From the NCBI GenBank assembly GCA_020975725.1, contig QXJR01000015.1:613520-677519 (forward strand): 64,000 bases of DNA, in the 5' to 3' direction. Positions 26,183 through 37,387 of this stretch are shown here, piece after piece. The position numbers and the translations under genes are program-made. This DNA comes from Picocystis sp. L7. Taxonomy: Eukaryota > Chlorophyta > Picocystophyceae > Picocystales > Picocystaceae. Each line of letters begins with the position of its first letter. The stretch's first letter is position 1. The notes below the pieces were generated by a model. The model searched no databases and was not told where the DNA came from. It worked only from the letters and a program-made list of their open reading frames with translations.

Positions 26183-28504
26183 TTGAACCGTCTGCACCCG
26201 TCCTCTTGAGATTTGCTCGGGCGGATGCTCAGCTCGAGGACTTCGATCTGCACATTCCTCATTCAGTCAATGCATCACCCGAGGCCAGGTAATTGATCCA
26301 CGCGACTCGCAGTAGCTTCTTCTATTCCCACCGCTACATCCTCCAGGGTGCGTTGATGGGAGAGCTTGCCCATCCTACTCATCTCGTGCGATCTGTCACC
26401 AGAACTCCGATGCATCCAAACCCTGCCAGCTTCCCACGACCACCATGGGTGACATCCGCAGGGACCCTAAGATGGAGCCAAGACGCCGCTGGAGTGAATC
26501 GTCCAGCAATCCCCTGCCCTTTGGCCAGCGCATTACCAAGTTGCGGTGCGCCGGAGCAGAACCGCGACGTGCTGGAAGGCATGTTGGCGCATCGACGGTG
26601 CCAGCACAACAAGTTCTTCGGGGATGAGAACACGCGGACAGCACGCACGAAAATGTTGAACCACCCAAGCAATCATTCCCGCTCCAGAACCTTTGGTGAC
26701 CCGCGCCAACGACTACACGAGGTTTGTTGACCCTGCTGGAACGGCCGAAGGTGCCGATGACAGACATGGGTCATTTGAAAAGTACGCAAGCATTCCGTTT
26801 GTGAAAGTCAGACCACCGGCATGACCTGTAGATTGATCACTGCCCTGCAGTGCGACCTCGGAAGTGTACCCTGAACGGCACCGCTGTCCAAGGCAAGATG
26901 AGTGGTCAGTGGATCCAACACGAGGTTCTGGCTCAATGAGAAATCATCGAATATCTCCAGTACAAGCAACCGCTCTGTGAGGTACGGAACAACCCACAGC
27001 CCAGGCCCTACAAGCTGTCTTGAAGGTGCACCATTGTGCACATGCACGCCAGAAGAGGGGGCCGATGATCGGTTTTCGTAAGGAATCCCGTTCGCTAAGC
27101 GGAAGTACCTTCGGCAACCAATGACGAGATACCTTCCATTTCCACTGCGGAGAATTCTACCCTCGGATCATCCGTTCTTGAGCTATGCCGGTGCGAAGCC
27201 AGGACATAGCGTGCGTGCGACCATTGGAGCCAGTCTGACACCGCCCAGGGTTTTTCATTCATTCCCTTCATCACGCCGCGGGTCAACACTATGTCAATGT
27301 CTCACGTCCCGATGGAAACATATTTGAAACAACCCAGGCCCGAGCAGCAGCAAGTAAGTTCGACCACGGCAACAAGGCGCGCTCAACAGGCAGCTGTTGC
27401 ATTCATCCAAACCATTGGTTATCCGATATCTGGTCTTGCATTGGCAATTTCACTGGGGCCTCAAGATGTCGTGTGCGCATGGTGCTGCATTGCGAGATAG
27501 GCTCCGACCGTGGCCAAAAACACATTCAAGTGTACACACGACACTTTTTGTCGTCGTTGCACCATTGCTGCTCCTGCGGAAAGGTGGGTTCGCTTCCACC
27601 CGCCCATGGCCAATCAGACTACCCGTGCGGCTGCGGAAGGGTAGACCGAAGCAGCTGCCTTGATGCGTGCTTTTTGAAGTCATCCCAGCCCAGTGCCGTT
27701 TCCGCAATCGTGCTTCCTACAATGCGCCAGCAGCGTTTCACACAGCGTTCCATCTTTCCGCATGTGTCGACACGGAGGATAGCCTGCCGGCAGGGTCACC
27801 CCATTGAGCCCGAGAGAGAGAGACTCTCAGTCTCACCACAGTCTCCAAAAGTGTCGGAAGGCTCCTCGAGGAATGGCAGTGGACGAGAGGCATCCCATTG
27901 GATCTCTCGTCCTGTCAGGTATCTCTCCGAATCGCGGTCCACGTGGGATGGGATACGTGTGGCCACGATCGATCGGAGTCGGGGCGAACATCGAGCGTTT
28001 GCCAATAGTGCATAGGCTGCCCCGATAGCTGAAGGTTCTAGAACTGCCCCCACTGCAACTTCCACACTCATCACACCCATTCCGACCCTGGACGGATTCC
28101 AGGGAAGGCCCAGGAATCCGGGAGACCGTACCTCCTTCGAAGTTCACAGAAACCGCCCCGCAGGCATTCGTGGTGGTGAAATCAGTGGGTGTCTTCCATG
28201 CTGGATTGCTCAGCATGCACACCCAAGACCCTGATTGTTGCAAAACCGAACGCACTCACCAACCTTCCTCTGCCTTCGCAAGCCGTACTGGTCCGTCAAA
28301 GAAGACACGCAAACCTATCTGTAGACGCCCAAAGGAAGGGATCCGTCTACTGGAGCAGTGCAGCTACTGGGACACTGCGTGGGCGTTGCGCTCTAAGAAA
28401 TCGTGTCGGTATCACACCACGGGTGCGGGAAAATCGAAGGACGCGTAGAAAGACCCGGTGGCCAAACTCTCGGGTGGATCCAAAGTTGCCTCTCCCACCA
28501 CACA
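26183..28504. other. 2.3-kb intergenic region without recognisable genes
   Basis: Only short ORFs (under 181 aa) in conflicting frames, with no family motifs. Composition is intermediate between the GC-rich gene block and the AT-richer repeat zone. It may hold the topoisomerase 3' UTR, the promoter of the DUF285 gene, non-coding RNA or decayed sequence. Confidence 0.4.
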
Positions 28505-30178
28505 ATGCACGAAAGACATGGCTGCCCGTGTGGGAACGGATGGACAAGATTTGCATGGTTGTGCTTCTCCACATGGTTCGTGATCTGCGCGTCTTGGATG
28601 GTCGACCCTGTGCAAGGGATCACCTCCAATTTCTATCTGCATCCAAATGGAGTGACAGTGCTCTGTCCCAATGCCGATGTGGGGGAGTCGGGGACGGTGG
28701 ATGGTGTCCTGTACACCAAGCGAACCAAACAACAGATCACGCCAACCAATGCCCATATCACCTGCACAAGTGGGATCACAGATATGAACAACATGTTTTC
28801 TGGCTCTGATGGAGATCCAGCTGATTTTGATGGCAACATTACCACCTGGGATACCAGTAGCGTGATTCAAATGAGCGGAATGTTCATGCACAACCGGAAC
28901 TTCAACGGAGCCATCGGCAACTGGAACACTAGCATGGTGACCGATTTCAGTTTCATGTTCTGGCGTGCCACCAGCTTCGACCAAGACATCCGGAACTGGG
29001 ACACCAGCAGTGCTACCCATTTGAACTCCATGTTTGACGGTGCAAGCAGCTTCAACCAAGACATCGGCAGTTGGGATACAAGCCGGGCGGCCTATATGAA
29101 TTACATGTTCTATGGTGCAAGCAGCTTCAATCAGGACATCGGGAATTGGGACACCGGCAGTGCGATTGATATGAGTGGCATGTTCTATGGTGCAAGCAGC
29201 TTCAACCAATACATCGGGAACTGGGACACCAGCAGTGCAACCACTATGTCTGCCATATTCCATGGTGCAAGCAACTTTAACCAGGACATTGGGAACTGGG
29301 ATACGAGCCAGGTGACCCACATGAATTCTATGTTTGAGGGTGCCAGTAGTTTTGACCAGGATATCGGAAATTGGAACACCAGCAGAGTGACCCGCATGGA
29401 ATACATGTTTTCAAGTGCTCGCAGCTTCAATCATCCAATTGGCAACTGGGACACGAGCAACGTGATAAATATGCGGCTCATGTTTCAACATGCAAGCAGC
29501 TTCAATCAGGACATTGGGAACTGGAAAACTGGTCAGGTGACCAACATGGAGGGTATGTTCCGTCTTGCCAGTACCTTCAACCATGGCATTGAACGTTGGA
29601 ACATCAGCCAGGTGAACACCCTGGACTTCATGTTTAGTGAGGCAAGGAGCTTCAACCAATCTATAGGCAACTGGAATACCAGCAGTGTGTCTAGTATGAG
29701 ATCAATGTTTCAAGGTGCAAGGAACTTCAACCAAGACATCGGGAACTGGGACACGAGCCAAGTTGCCAACATGCAGCAAATGTTTTATTTCGCCAAGAGT
29801 TTTGATCAAGACGTTGGAGGGTGGGACACTAGCCAGGTGACCAACATGGGGTCCATGTTTTATCGTGCTTCCAGCTTCAACCAAAATGTTGGGAGATGGA
29901 ATACCAAAAGCGTGACCGAAATGCGCGAGATGTTCTACTTCGCCAGCAGCTTTGATCAAGATCTTACGGGCTGGTGTGTACCCAAGATTGCAATAACACC
30001 TTTCAACTTTGCAGTTGGCAGTCAACTCAATGTCAGCCAATTTCCTGCGTGGGGGACTTGCCCGCCCGCACCTAGCCCAAGCCCTCCTCCAGAAGATGGG
30101 AGCACGATCCCTTTCGCCCATCTAGCCATTGGGGTGGTGGCTATTGCAGGACAGCTCATCTTTCTCAATGTGTTGTAG
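28505..30178 (+). CDS. DUF285/BspA-like leucine-rich surface protein, likely GPI-anchored
   Basis: 557 aa from the ATG at 28505. An N-terminal hydrophobic stretch ([16 protein letters not shown]) looks like a signal peptide. A conserved head follows ([40 protein letters not shown]). About 15 repeats of 25 residues then follow the pattern [25 protein letters not shown], typical of DUF285. The C-terminus has a Pro/Ser linker ([15 protein letters not shown]) and an uncharged hydrophobic tail ending in VL, typical of a GPI-anchor signal. The function is probably cell-surface adhesion or recognition. A shorter paralogue lies at 62601-63395. Confidence 0.88.
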   Translation: MHERHGCPCGNGWTRFAWLCFSTWFVICASWMVDPVQGITSNFYLHPNGVTVLCPNADVGESGTVDGVLYTKRTKQQITPTNAHITCTSGITDMNNMFSGSDGDPADFDGNITTWDTSSVIQMSGMFMHNRNFNGAIGNWNTSMVTDFSFMFWRATSFDQDIRNWDTSSATHLNSMFDGASSFNQDIGSWDTSRAAYMNYMFYGASSFNQDIGNWDTGSAIDMSGMFYGASSFNQYIGNWDTSSATTMSAIFHGASNFNQDIGNWDTSQVTHMNSMFEGASSFDQDIGNWNTSRVTRMEYMFSSARSFNHPIGNWDTSNVINMRLMFQHASSFNQDIGNWKTGQVTNMEGMFRLASTFNHGIERWNISQVNTLDFMFSEARSFNQSIGNWNTSSVSSMRSMFQGARNFNQDIGNWDTSQVANMQQMFYFAKSFDQDVGGWDTSQVTNMGSMFYRASSFNQNVGRWNTKSVTEMREMFYFASSFDQDLTGWCVPKIAITPFNFAVGSQLNVSQFPAWGTCPPAPSPSPPPEDGSTIPFAHLAIGVVAIAGQLIFLNVL

Positions 30179-32314
30179 AAGTTTCATCATACTGCATTTA
30201 TCCAATGAGCATGCTTACAGCATGAACCACAATTCTCGATCAAGGGACGTTCATTTCAGACCGTCGTGATCGAGGAGAGTTCTAATGGATCGCCGTTTGG
30301 CATCTTTCAAGTATCCAAGGACTAATTTGTCGAACATGTAGGTCACAAGAGCAGTCAAGGCATTGTATACTCTACCAAATGAATCGCGCAATGAAAGAAG
30401 CTTGCTTACTTTCCTAGTGGTACTGGTCATGGAGCCGGAAATTTTGACCTCAACGGATTCAAGCATCGAGAGCCGGAATCCGGATTTGATGTGAATGAAT
30501 CAATATGCGAAAAAAGTCTTACCACAAGGCCTAGCCCAGGTAGGGTCCGGTTAAATATATCATCCTTATTTGCTTACAACCGAGTGAGCTACTACAAACG
30601 TTCGGGATGCCTACCATTCGGTTGTTGAATAAATTTAAGGATTTCTCGCAGGTGCAAGCAATGTACTTGAATGAACGGTGTTGCGCTTGCACGAGAAGGT
30701 AAATTGGATCTTGGTGCATGCTTCGTGGTGAGGTGCGATACGTTGACTTTGCGTACGTGCTATCTCTAGTTGCAAGGTCCGTGCATTTTAAGGCTATTAC
30801 TACCCGTACGGTGTCCTTTTGTCACGGATTTCTACCTCGCCTGTTGTTCATTTCTACGTGTGTGACTTTTATGTGTCATTGCATCGAAGATGTGACGTCC
30901 GAGATTGCATTGTCACTCACTGCCTTTGGGCACAAAGGTCTATGCCGTTTCTCTAGACAATGATGAAGGAAAAATCTGAGCAGTTCCAAAGAGCTTCTTT
31001 GCTATCATCCTAAAGTACGGGACGCGTGAGTGCGTCTTGCACGTTCAAAGTGGTAGCCCAATGATAGGATAGGACTCGAGGAAGTATCCAACATGTTCCA
31101 CTCGTAAGGTTTGAAAGCCGAACAATAGGGTTGTATACGCTTGAACCCACGCGGTAGAGGTGAAATAAACTTGGATACTTGGCTGAAAAGGGCTTTTGCA
31201 AGCTCCGATAGGACACGAACATAGGAGATGCATGGGTCGGGCCCTTGAGTAGGAATTGTTACATAAGAACGGCCGGTGTTGATTGGATGGCGAGTACTAG
31301 GATGGTGTTTGGCGGTGAGTGTCCTGATGGGTATGTCTAGTCCTCAAGTATGAGGACTAATTGTTCCCGTATGTGCTTCTACCGTCAATGAGGACAAAAA
31401 CACTCCTTGATGGGGATGGTGACCTTCGACGTTGTAACGAACATTTTAAAAGTCTTGTGCATGGGTCGCAAATGCGATGAAGCGTGGGAAGAGACACGGC
31501 AACTTCGAACACAAGATTGTGAACGTGGGCGATGTGGTAAGGGAAATTGGAAGTACATCTGGGCAATGGACCGCACAGGGATGGTTACAACAAGAATCGG
31601 AGGATGGGGGGTGCCTACATGCCGGATGTTCGTATACAAAAATTGTTGCGCCATTACAGGCAAGGGGCTCTGTCGACCAATTTTGAACTTAATTTTACTC
31701 ATTTGATCTCTTCGTCAAATCCTAGGAGCGTCATGGAAATGATCGTTCGTGGCATCCACTTCGTCCGCTAGGTTACAAGAAATCCTCATGTTTGAGTTAT
31801 GTTTGCTATTCCGATAGCAAGCACTTTATCCCTAATCTTGTTGACGGATGTCAAGAAGCGGTATTGTATTGTGGTCTTCTCTGAAAATTAGTGTCGGTTG
31901 TCAACTAAGTATTGAAGAGAGAGATTTCACGATTGATGGCCATGTGAGACACAAGCTGTAGATTCCCCGCCGTGGTCTTGCGTACGAGAGGTGGCTTAGG
32001 CGAATGGCTTCGTCATTGCCGACAAGGAAACCCTTGAGGCACAAGATAAAAGGCCCTTGGAAGGTGCAATCGAAACACAATTCATTCGTGTCGCCGCCAT
32101 TTGGGAGGATCTAGGGGCCGTGCTCATGGGTGTCGTTGATCTTCACACTCTTGGGGCACCCATCGAGTTCCTCATTACGAGAAAGCCGATTAGGCGGAGG
32201 TAAAAAATAGTAAGACCCTATTTGATGAAACTCACATCCTAGAGCTTCCAAGCAAGCTCCGTAGAGACCAAGATTTCCTATTGGCTAGAAGTGGACTTCA
32301 AACGGGCAAGGGTC
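30179..32314. other. 2.1-kb AT-richer region without recognisable genes
   Basis: Base composition changes near 30,180: stop codons are frequent in all frames and no ORF exceeds 105 aa. No motif of a known gene or transposon was seen. It marks the start of the transposon-rich subtelomeric zone. Confidence 0.5.
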
Positions 32315-32582
32315 AAAACAGTTGATCCTCAATGGAGTGAGGATTCCCTAGGGCTGGTTGGTCGGTCTGAACCGACAGAGTTCGGCCGATGGATCCAATG
32401 GACGAGCGTCTTGATGGCGGGGGTGCTTGGCGGCGGCTTTTGAGCGTGTGATCGATCTTTTAAATCATGCATGTTAAGCATCCGAGGTCGCATTCGTGCG
32501 ACCTATCGAGAGCCCGGCACCAGCCGGTCCGTTCAGGACCGTCGTCCCTGCCTGCGTGCACGCTAGAGTTTCTTCTCCCAAT

Positions 32583-32620
32583 AGAGGCATTCCGTTTTGC
32601 CAAAAAAAAACCTTCCGGTC
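32583..32620 (+). repeat. PIF/Harbinger left terminal inverted repeat
   Basis: 38 bp identical to the reverse complement of 36053-36090. It begins AGAGGCATTC and ends CTTCCGGTC. Confidence 0.93.
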
Positions 32621-32928
32621 CGTTTCGCCCCGGTCTTTGCGGTCGTATTTTTCCCGGTCAAAATCGAGATTCCGCTTTTCTTCCCCGAAATCGTCCCCAA
32701 AGAGGGGGGTCTTGTCCTCTGCATGGAATGTAAGATATCGACCATTTAATACCGAAAACAAGGATCCTGCGATTTGGCGCGAAAGGGAACCTTGTTGGTT
32801 TGCCTGCGCGGCGAGGATCCAATGGAAAGCGAAGAATTCCACTAGTTACCCAAAATTCTCCACAATGCATGGCTCGACGAGGAAGCAGGACTTCTTCCTC
32901 AAGCTATGGCGTTTGAATTGAGCGCGCA

Positions 32929-33792
32929 ATGGGTAGCAACCAGGCGCATTTGCCATTGGTCGTGCGCGACGACAATGTCGAAGCCACAGCGGTGGTTGTC
33001 TATGAGCCTACAAAGGTAAAGCGCAACACGTGGAACGAAGCGCAGCAGATTGCGCTGGTCAATCAGACATACTTGGATGAGTTCTGCCCCATAGGCAAGC
33101 GCTCACACGCGGAGATCAATGCAACGTGGTCGAAGTTGCTAGCAGCCCTTTCCGAACATCCGGATGGTATCTTCGACAACTTCAACTTGTCGCAACGGTC
33201 AATCCAGCGCCAATTGACGGCGTTGATGGAAAAGCAGGACAAGCGAAACGCTGAGGCTCTCGCTGCGACTGGGCGAGGGGGGTGTGGAGTGCACACGGAC
33301 CTCGAACAAGGGGTTCAGCGCTTGATCGACTTGCGGGACGGGCTCAAGCAGAAGCGTGCAGTGGAGAAGGAGGAGAAGAACACGAGGTCCGCGCGGTTGG
33401 ACGAGGATGCGAAGAGGGCCTTGAAAAGGTCGATGGAGACGCACGCGAAGAAAGCGAGGCGTCCATCCTCGGAGCGACTCAGTGGAGCATCGCTCCGTGC
33501 AGGCGCAGTCGCTGCGACCATCACCGCAAAGATCGACACTGCGAATCAGCTCATCAACGTGGCTATGGAGGAAAACGTGGAAGCGACTGCGGTCATCACA
33601 TGGATGAAGGCCGATAAGTTCTATCGATTGCATCCGGACGTGGCGGAAGATCCTGGACCGAAGGAGGCTTGGATTGCGAGCGCAGTCGAAGCACATCGTC
33701 GCAAGGTGCGAGAGGCTGCCGCGGGTAACACCCCTTCATCCGAAGAAGACGAGACTGGGAATGGAGTTGTACAATTTGACCATGAAGTGTAA
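32929..33792 (+). CDS. PIF/Harbinger Myb/SANT-like DNA-binding protein
   Basis: 287 aa from the ATG at 32929. Residues ~30-90 form a trihelix/SANT-like domain with spaced Trp (RNTWNEAQQIALVNQTYLDE ... INATWSKLLAAL). The middle is a Lys/Arg/Glu-rich helix, and the C-terminal part (FYRLHPDVAEDPGPKEAW) is not recognised. In PIF/Harbinger elements this protein binds subterminal DNA and carries the transposase to the nucleus. Its position opposite the transposase and inside the terminal repeats supports the call. The exact domain class is inferred. Confidence 0.75.
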   Translation: MGSNQAHLPLVVRDDNVEATAVVVYEPTKVKRNTWNEAQQIALVNQTYLDEFCPIGKRSHAEINATWSKLLAALSEHPDGIFDNFNLSQRSIQRQLTALMEKQDKRNAEALAATGRGGCGVHTDLEQGVQRLIDLRDGLKQKRAVEKEEKNTRSARLDEDAKRALKRSMETHAKKARRPSSERLSGASLRAGAVAATITAKIDTANQLINVAMEENVEATAVITWMKADKFYRLHPDVAEDPGPKEAWIASAVEAHRRKVREAAAGNTPSSEEDETGNGVVQFDHEV

Positions 33793-34076
33793 TAGATTAT
33801 TGTCGTGTTTCTTTTTACTACGATGCTTCGTCTCATCATTGCGCGTCATAGAGTTTCCGCACGCATCGTGACGGGCTAGTCGTCACTACGATCTTCTTTC
33901 GGACTCGTACACAAAGGGAGGAGTACTGTAGGTGGGAAACTTCTAAACATTCATTACAACGATCACATTGTGCACTGCCAAGGTGCTTGTGCTGTACACA
34001 AAGGATGCTTAAACTCATGCACATGGAAAATGCACGAGCTACTCCAATGCTACTGGACTGCTGTGGACTGCGGGAG

Positions 34077-34590
34077 TAAGGACTGCTCTGCTCGATGGAC
34101 TGCTCTGCTGGATGGACTGCTCTGCTGGAAGATGGACTGCTCTGCTGGATGGACTGCTCTGCTGGAAGATGGATTGCTCTGCTCGATGGACTGCTGTGCT
34201 GGAAGATGGATTGCTCTGCTCGATGGACTGCTCTGCTGGATGGACTGCTCTGCTGGAAGATGGATTGCTCTGCTCGATGGACTGCTCTGCTGGAAGATGG
34301 ACTGCTCTGCTGGAAGATGGATTGCTCTGCTCGATGGATTGCTGGAAGATGGACTGCTCTGCTCGATGGACTGCTCTGCTGGATGGACTGCTCTGCTGGA
34401 AGATGGACTGCTCTGCTGGAAGATGGATTGCTCTGCTCGATGGACTGCTGTGCTGGAAGATGGATTGCTCTGCTCGATGGACTGCTGTGCTGGAAGATGG
34501 ATTGCTCTGCTCGATGGACTGCTCTGCTGGAAGATGGACTGCTCTGCTCGATGGACTGCTCTGCTCGATGGACTGCTCTGCAACGTGGGT
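34077..34590. repeat. Minisatellite of 17- and 20-bp units inside the PIF element
   Basis: About 27 units of ATGGACTGCTCTGCTCG or ATGGACTGCTCTGCTGGAAG, with a few GGATTG variants, lie between the stop codons of the two convergent transposon genes. Because neither unit length is divisible by three, and neither strand has a stop in the repeat, several frames stay open and give spurious Cys/Trp-rich or Ser/Gln-rich ORFs. Confidence 0.92.
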
Positions 34591-34609
34591 GAACTTGGAA
34601 CCGTCAGCC

Positions 34610-35770
34610 TTACTCCAAGTGGTACATTGCTCGGTACTCCTGCATGGTGGGAGGCCGAGTATCAAAGTAGCTGTTCGCGACGCCGCCATAACGACAAGTA
34701 TGGTAGTTAGTTAGAAGCGCAGCAACCCAATCCTCCTTGCTCGTGGCTCGTGCGCCAATCATCTTTCGCGTGGCATCCGTTACAAATGGCCAGAGGCTGC
34801 CCATTTTCCCAAACACCCATTCCACGCTTTCTCGATAGTGCGACATGGCAGTGGCGTACTCCCGCATCGCTGGTGTCCGGTTGTTCCTTTTTGGAGCCCG
34901 CAGGAAGACGTCACTCAATGGGTACGCTGCGTCGCCATAGAGGCACACTCGCCGTCCAATCCGTTCGCACATCGCACGCATTCGAGGCACAAGTCCCGAA
35001 TCAACCAACATTTGCGGATCGTTCGTTCTTCCTGAGGCGGGTCCATACCAGTCGCCGATCAGGAAGTTGGGCAAGACGACGCACTGGTACTTGACCTTGT
35101 GCGCTCTTTTCCACCCATTGTACATGCTTTCCTGTCCCTCCGTCGGCCTGCAGATGGTGAACATTGTCCCGTCGATGAACCCCGCACAACTCTGCTCCAC
35201 GCAACCGCAACGCGCAAGGACGTCCGCAAACGCCACGAGGTCCTGCTCCCACATCTCTAGCCGCATTGCACGCCTCGCATGCTCGTATACGTGGTCCAGC
35301 ACCACGTTGTACATCTCGGAGATCCCAGGTGGGGATCGTCCGAAAACCTGCGCCAGCTCCATATTCCGTTCGCGTCCAGCGAGTCGACGCAGCAGGAGTA
35401 GGAACGCCTCCTCTCCTTGGAAGACATGGTTGCTGCGCGACCGAAAGATCGGCGGGATGCCTAGCAACCCTCGCAACTCCGCGATTGCCTCCCGGTCGAA
35501 TCGGAAGGACGCTCGCAGTTCGTCCTCCGTGAAGGAGTTCGCGCTACGACCAGGGCTCGCAGGAGGAGCTTGCGGGCTCCACCATTCCATCATTTCCTCC
35601 ACCGCGGCATCGCATTCGCGCGCAAGCTCGTCGAAGTAGGCTGCGAACGCCATCCCTAGATTCGGTGATCCTCGCGTGACCACGATCGCTGCGGATCGCA
35701 GGCACGCGATCTCCACCTGCATCTCCCGCAGCTGCATGATTTCCAGAATCCTGCCTTGGCGCTGCGGCAT
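34610..35770 (-). CDS. PIF/Harbinger transposase (DDE_4 nuclease)
   Basis: 386 aa from the ATG at 35770. The catalytic triad is visible: Asp in GFIDGTMFTICRP, Asp in CLYGDAAYPLSDVF and Glu in YRESVEWVFGKM. A helix-turn-helix segment (LAQVFGRSPPGISEMYNVV) precedes the nuclease core. YNGWKRAHKVKYQ and LLTNYHTC are also family-typical. The enzyme cuts and pastes the element at 3-bp targets. No stop or frameshift is present, so it may be functional. Its 3' end abuts the minisatellite. Confidence 0.92.
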   Translation of the reverse strand: MPQRQGRILEIMQLREMQVEIACLRSAAIVVTRGSPNLGMAFAAYFDELARECDAAVEEMMEWWSPQAPPASPGRSANSFTEDELRASFRFDREAIAELRGLLGIPPIFRSRSNHVFQGEEAFLLLLRRLAGRERNMELAQVFGRSPPGISEMYNVVLDHVYEHARRAMRLEMWEQDLVAFADVLARCGCVEQSCAGFIDGTMFTICRPTEGQESMYNGWKRAHKVKYQCVVLPNFLIGDWYGPASGRTNDPQMLVDSGLVPRMRAMCERIGRRVCLYGDAAYPLSDVFLRAPKRNNRTPAMREYATAMSHYRESVEWVFGKMGSLWPFVTDATRKMIGARATSKEDWVAALLTNYHTCRYGGVANSYFDTRPPTMQEYRAMYHLE

Positions 35771-36052
35771 GGTGCCGCTGTCGTCCCTCCTTCCCGCGCT
35801 CTTCACGTGGCCTTGCTACCGCCGAGGAAGGGGTCCCATCACGGCCGAGGCCACGAAGGGATTATTTTCCTCAAAGCATGTGTCCAAATCGCTCCGTAAT
35901 GACCAATGGACTGACCCGCTTGTTTCGTTCTTTTTTCCCGGACCCGCAGAGGATCCCCCAAAATAGAACCACTATTTGCGGCAAATAAGGTCAGGATTAT
36001 ATTTTCCGGTCGGGCAAACGCGGGTCAACGGTCAAAAAATTACGTAATGCGC

Positions 36053-36090
36053 GACCGGAAGGTTTTTTTTTGGCAAAACGGAATGCCTCT
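36053..36090 (-). repeat. PIF/Harbinger right terminal inverted repeat
   Basis: Mirror of the left repeat. It is followed by the AAT target duplication and the remainder of the solo LTR. Confidence 0.93.
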
Positions 36091-36136
36091 AATAGAGAAG
36101 AAACTCCCACAGAGGGATCCCTGGACCCAGTTCTCT

Positions 36137-36721
36137 AGTTATCATCCCTCTTCGATTGGGTTGGGTCCGAACCAGGGTGTATCTTCAGAATGGGGTGTGA
36201 GACCAGGGGGGGTCGAGTTTCAGCCCTCGGTGGGGTCATTTTTCAGTCGCTTCCATCGCCTCCCTGTTCCCAAGTATCTCCATACGACTTTTCGATCGAT
36301 AGTTTTACAGAAGGTCTCTATTAAGCTTTTAGTTCGGGACTCGGTACAAAATGTTTAGGCTAAACCCTCCCCCGAAACCACAGGCGGCGCGTTTCCACTC
36401 CTCCAATCTGCGCCGACCACACTCCCGCACGCACCTCGCGATCGAGATCCTGTGCGTCAGCTGCGGTTTGAGGCGCTGTTTTTTATCTGGTACAGTACAG
36501 AGCGCGTCCTAAAACGAGAGTATTCCCGATCCGATCCTTGAATTCGGTGCGGTTCGGTCCGCCGGCACGCGCCGACGCTGGAAACAGGTCACACGTTGGC
36601 AAAGGGTGAGAAGCGAGGATCAATTCTGGGTTACGTGCGTAGTTGCTTCAGGCGTACATTTTGGGACCACAGCCGGAGGATTCGTGAGCCGCCCAGGGGA
36701 AAAGCATAGTGCTTGGAGTCG
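36137..36721. other. Spacer upstream of the Utp12-domain gene
   Basis: 585 bp between the solo LTR and the next gene, with no ORF of note. It should contain the promoter of the downstream gene and possibly an unrecognised upstream exon. Confidence 0.4.
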
Positions 36722-37387
36722 ATGAAGGACCACATAGGGAAAGCAGGCAAGGAAGGGAATCGTGGATCCAAAGGAATATTCATGGAAAGGGTGGGAGACG
36801 GGCACGAGAGCAACGGAGGTCCTTCTCCGGAAAATGGTACAACCCACATTCCGAGCAGGAATGTTGCCCATGTCATCCATGCAGCACTCCAAGATGGTGC
36901 ACCGTTACTCCAGGAACAGGCCCATGCAAGCGTCTCGATTGCCCTGCAGTCAGCAGACACATGCAGTCAACATGAAACAAGCCATACAGTTACATTGAAG
37001 GAAAGCACCAGCGATACGTACAAGCTAAGTTCATTGGACGTCCCCCTTTGCCAAGCACTTCAGGCCCGTGATGCAGTCCTCCTTGAAAGGCTCCTGTCCA
37101 CTGCAAGCATTCCAGTGATTGAAAAAACGGTCGAGTTGCTCGATCCCTGTAGCGTTCAACTACTTGTCAAAGCCATTCTCGACACAGTGGAGTCCAGTCC
37201 ATCCAGAGCGGAGAAAGTAGCAACGTGGCTGTCCAGCATTGTCAAGTATCACATGGCACACATGATGACAGCCCCAGGGATGCAAAAGGAAATCTTACGT
37301 CTCAACCAGTTGGTGGAAGAAAGATTGCGCACTTATCAAGGATTGCAAGGACTTTCTGGGCGGTTGAGTTTGGCAATAGGAGGGTGA
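36722..37387 (+). CDS. Utp12-domain protein (WDR43/Utp5-like C-terminal domain)
   Basis: 221 aa from the ATG at 36722. Residues ~105-215 match the Utp12 domain at the C-terminus of WDR43/Utp5 and other U3 snoRNP proteins: VPLCQALQARDAVLLERLL, KTVELLDPCSVQLLVKAIL, RAEKVATWLSSIVKYHMAHM, LNQLVEERLRTYQGLQGLSG. These proteins belong to the t-Utp subcomplex of the SSU processome. The WD40 propeller that normally precedes this domain is absent; only a low-complexity, non-WD40 N-terminus is present. It may be a stand-alone domain protein, or the last exon of a gene whose upstream exons were lost to or hidden by the neighbouring transposon. Confidence 0.65.
   Translation: MKDHIGKAGKEGNRGSKGIFMERVGDGHESNGGPSPENGTTHIPSRNVAHVIHAALQDGAPLLQEQAHASVSIALQSADTCSQHETSHTVTLKESTSDTYKLSSLDVPLCQALQARDAVLLERLLSTASIPVIEKTVELLDPCSVQLLVKAILDTVESSPSRAEKVATWLSSIVKYHMAHMMTAPGMQKEILRLNQLVEERLRTYQGLQGLSGRLSLAIGG

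Larger units (their letters stand above)
32583..36090. mobile_element. PIF/Harbinger DNA transposon, complete, 3,508 bp
   Basis: Perfect 38-bp terminal inverted repeats start AGAGGCATTCCGTTTTGCC and include a run of nine A. A 3-bp target duplication AAT (32580-32582 and 36091-36093) is confirmed by the uninterrupted LTR at 50569-50571, which has a single ATT. It encodes the two canonical proteins of the superfamily (Myb/SANT-like protein on plus, DDE transposase on minus) in convergent orientation, with a minisatellite between them. Intact repeats and ORFs indicate a young, possibly autonomous copy. Confidence 0.92.
32315..36136 (-). mobile_element. Solo LTR (copia-type) split by a PIF/Harbinger insertion
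   Basis: On the minus strand, 36136-36091 joined to 32582-32315 reproduces the ~312-bp LTR that follows the copia pol gene at 50526-50837. Both contain GGGATCCCTCTGTGGGAG, then GGAGAAGAAACTCTA, and CCATCGGCCGAACTCTGTCG. The two copies differ at scattered positions. No pol or gag is attached, so it is a solo LTR formed before the PIF element inserted. Confidence 0.8.

Noticed and set aside
34077-34590. CRISPR-like array
   Set aside because: Units are contiguous with no unique spacers and lie inside a eukaryotic DNA transposon.
34077-34714. Several ORFs of 165-246 aa on both strands of the minisatellite
   Set aside because: Pure consequence of stop-free 17/20-bp repeats; the same peptide phrases appear in all frames.
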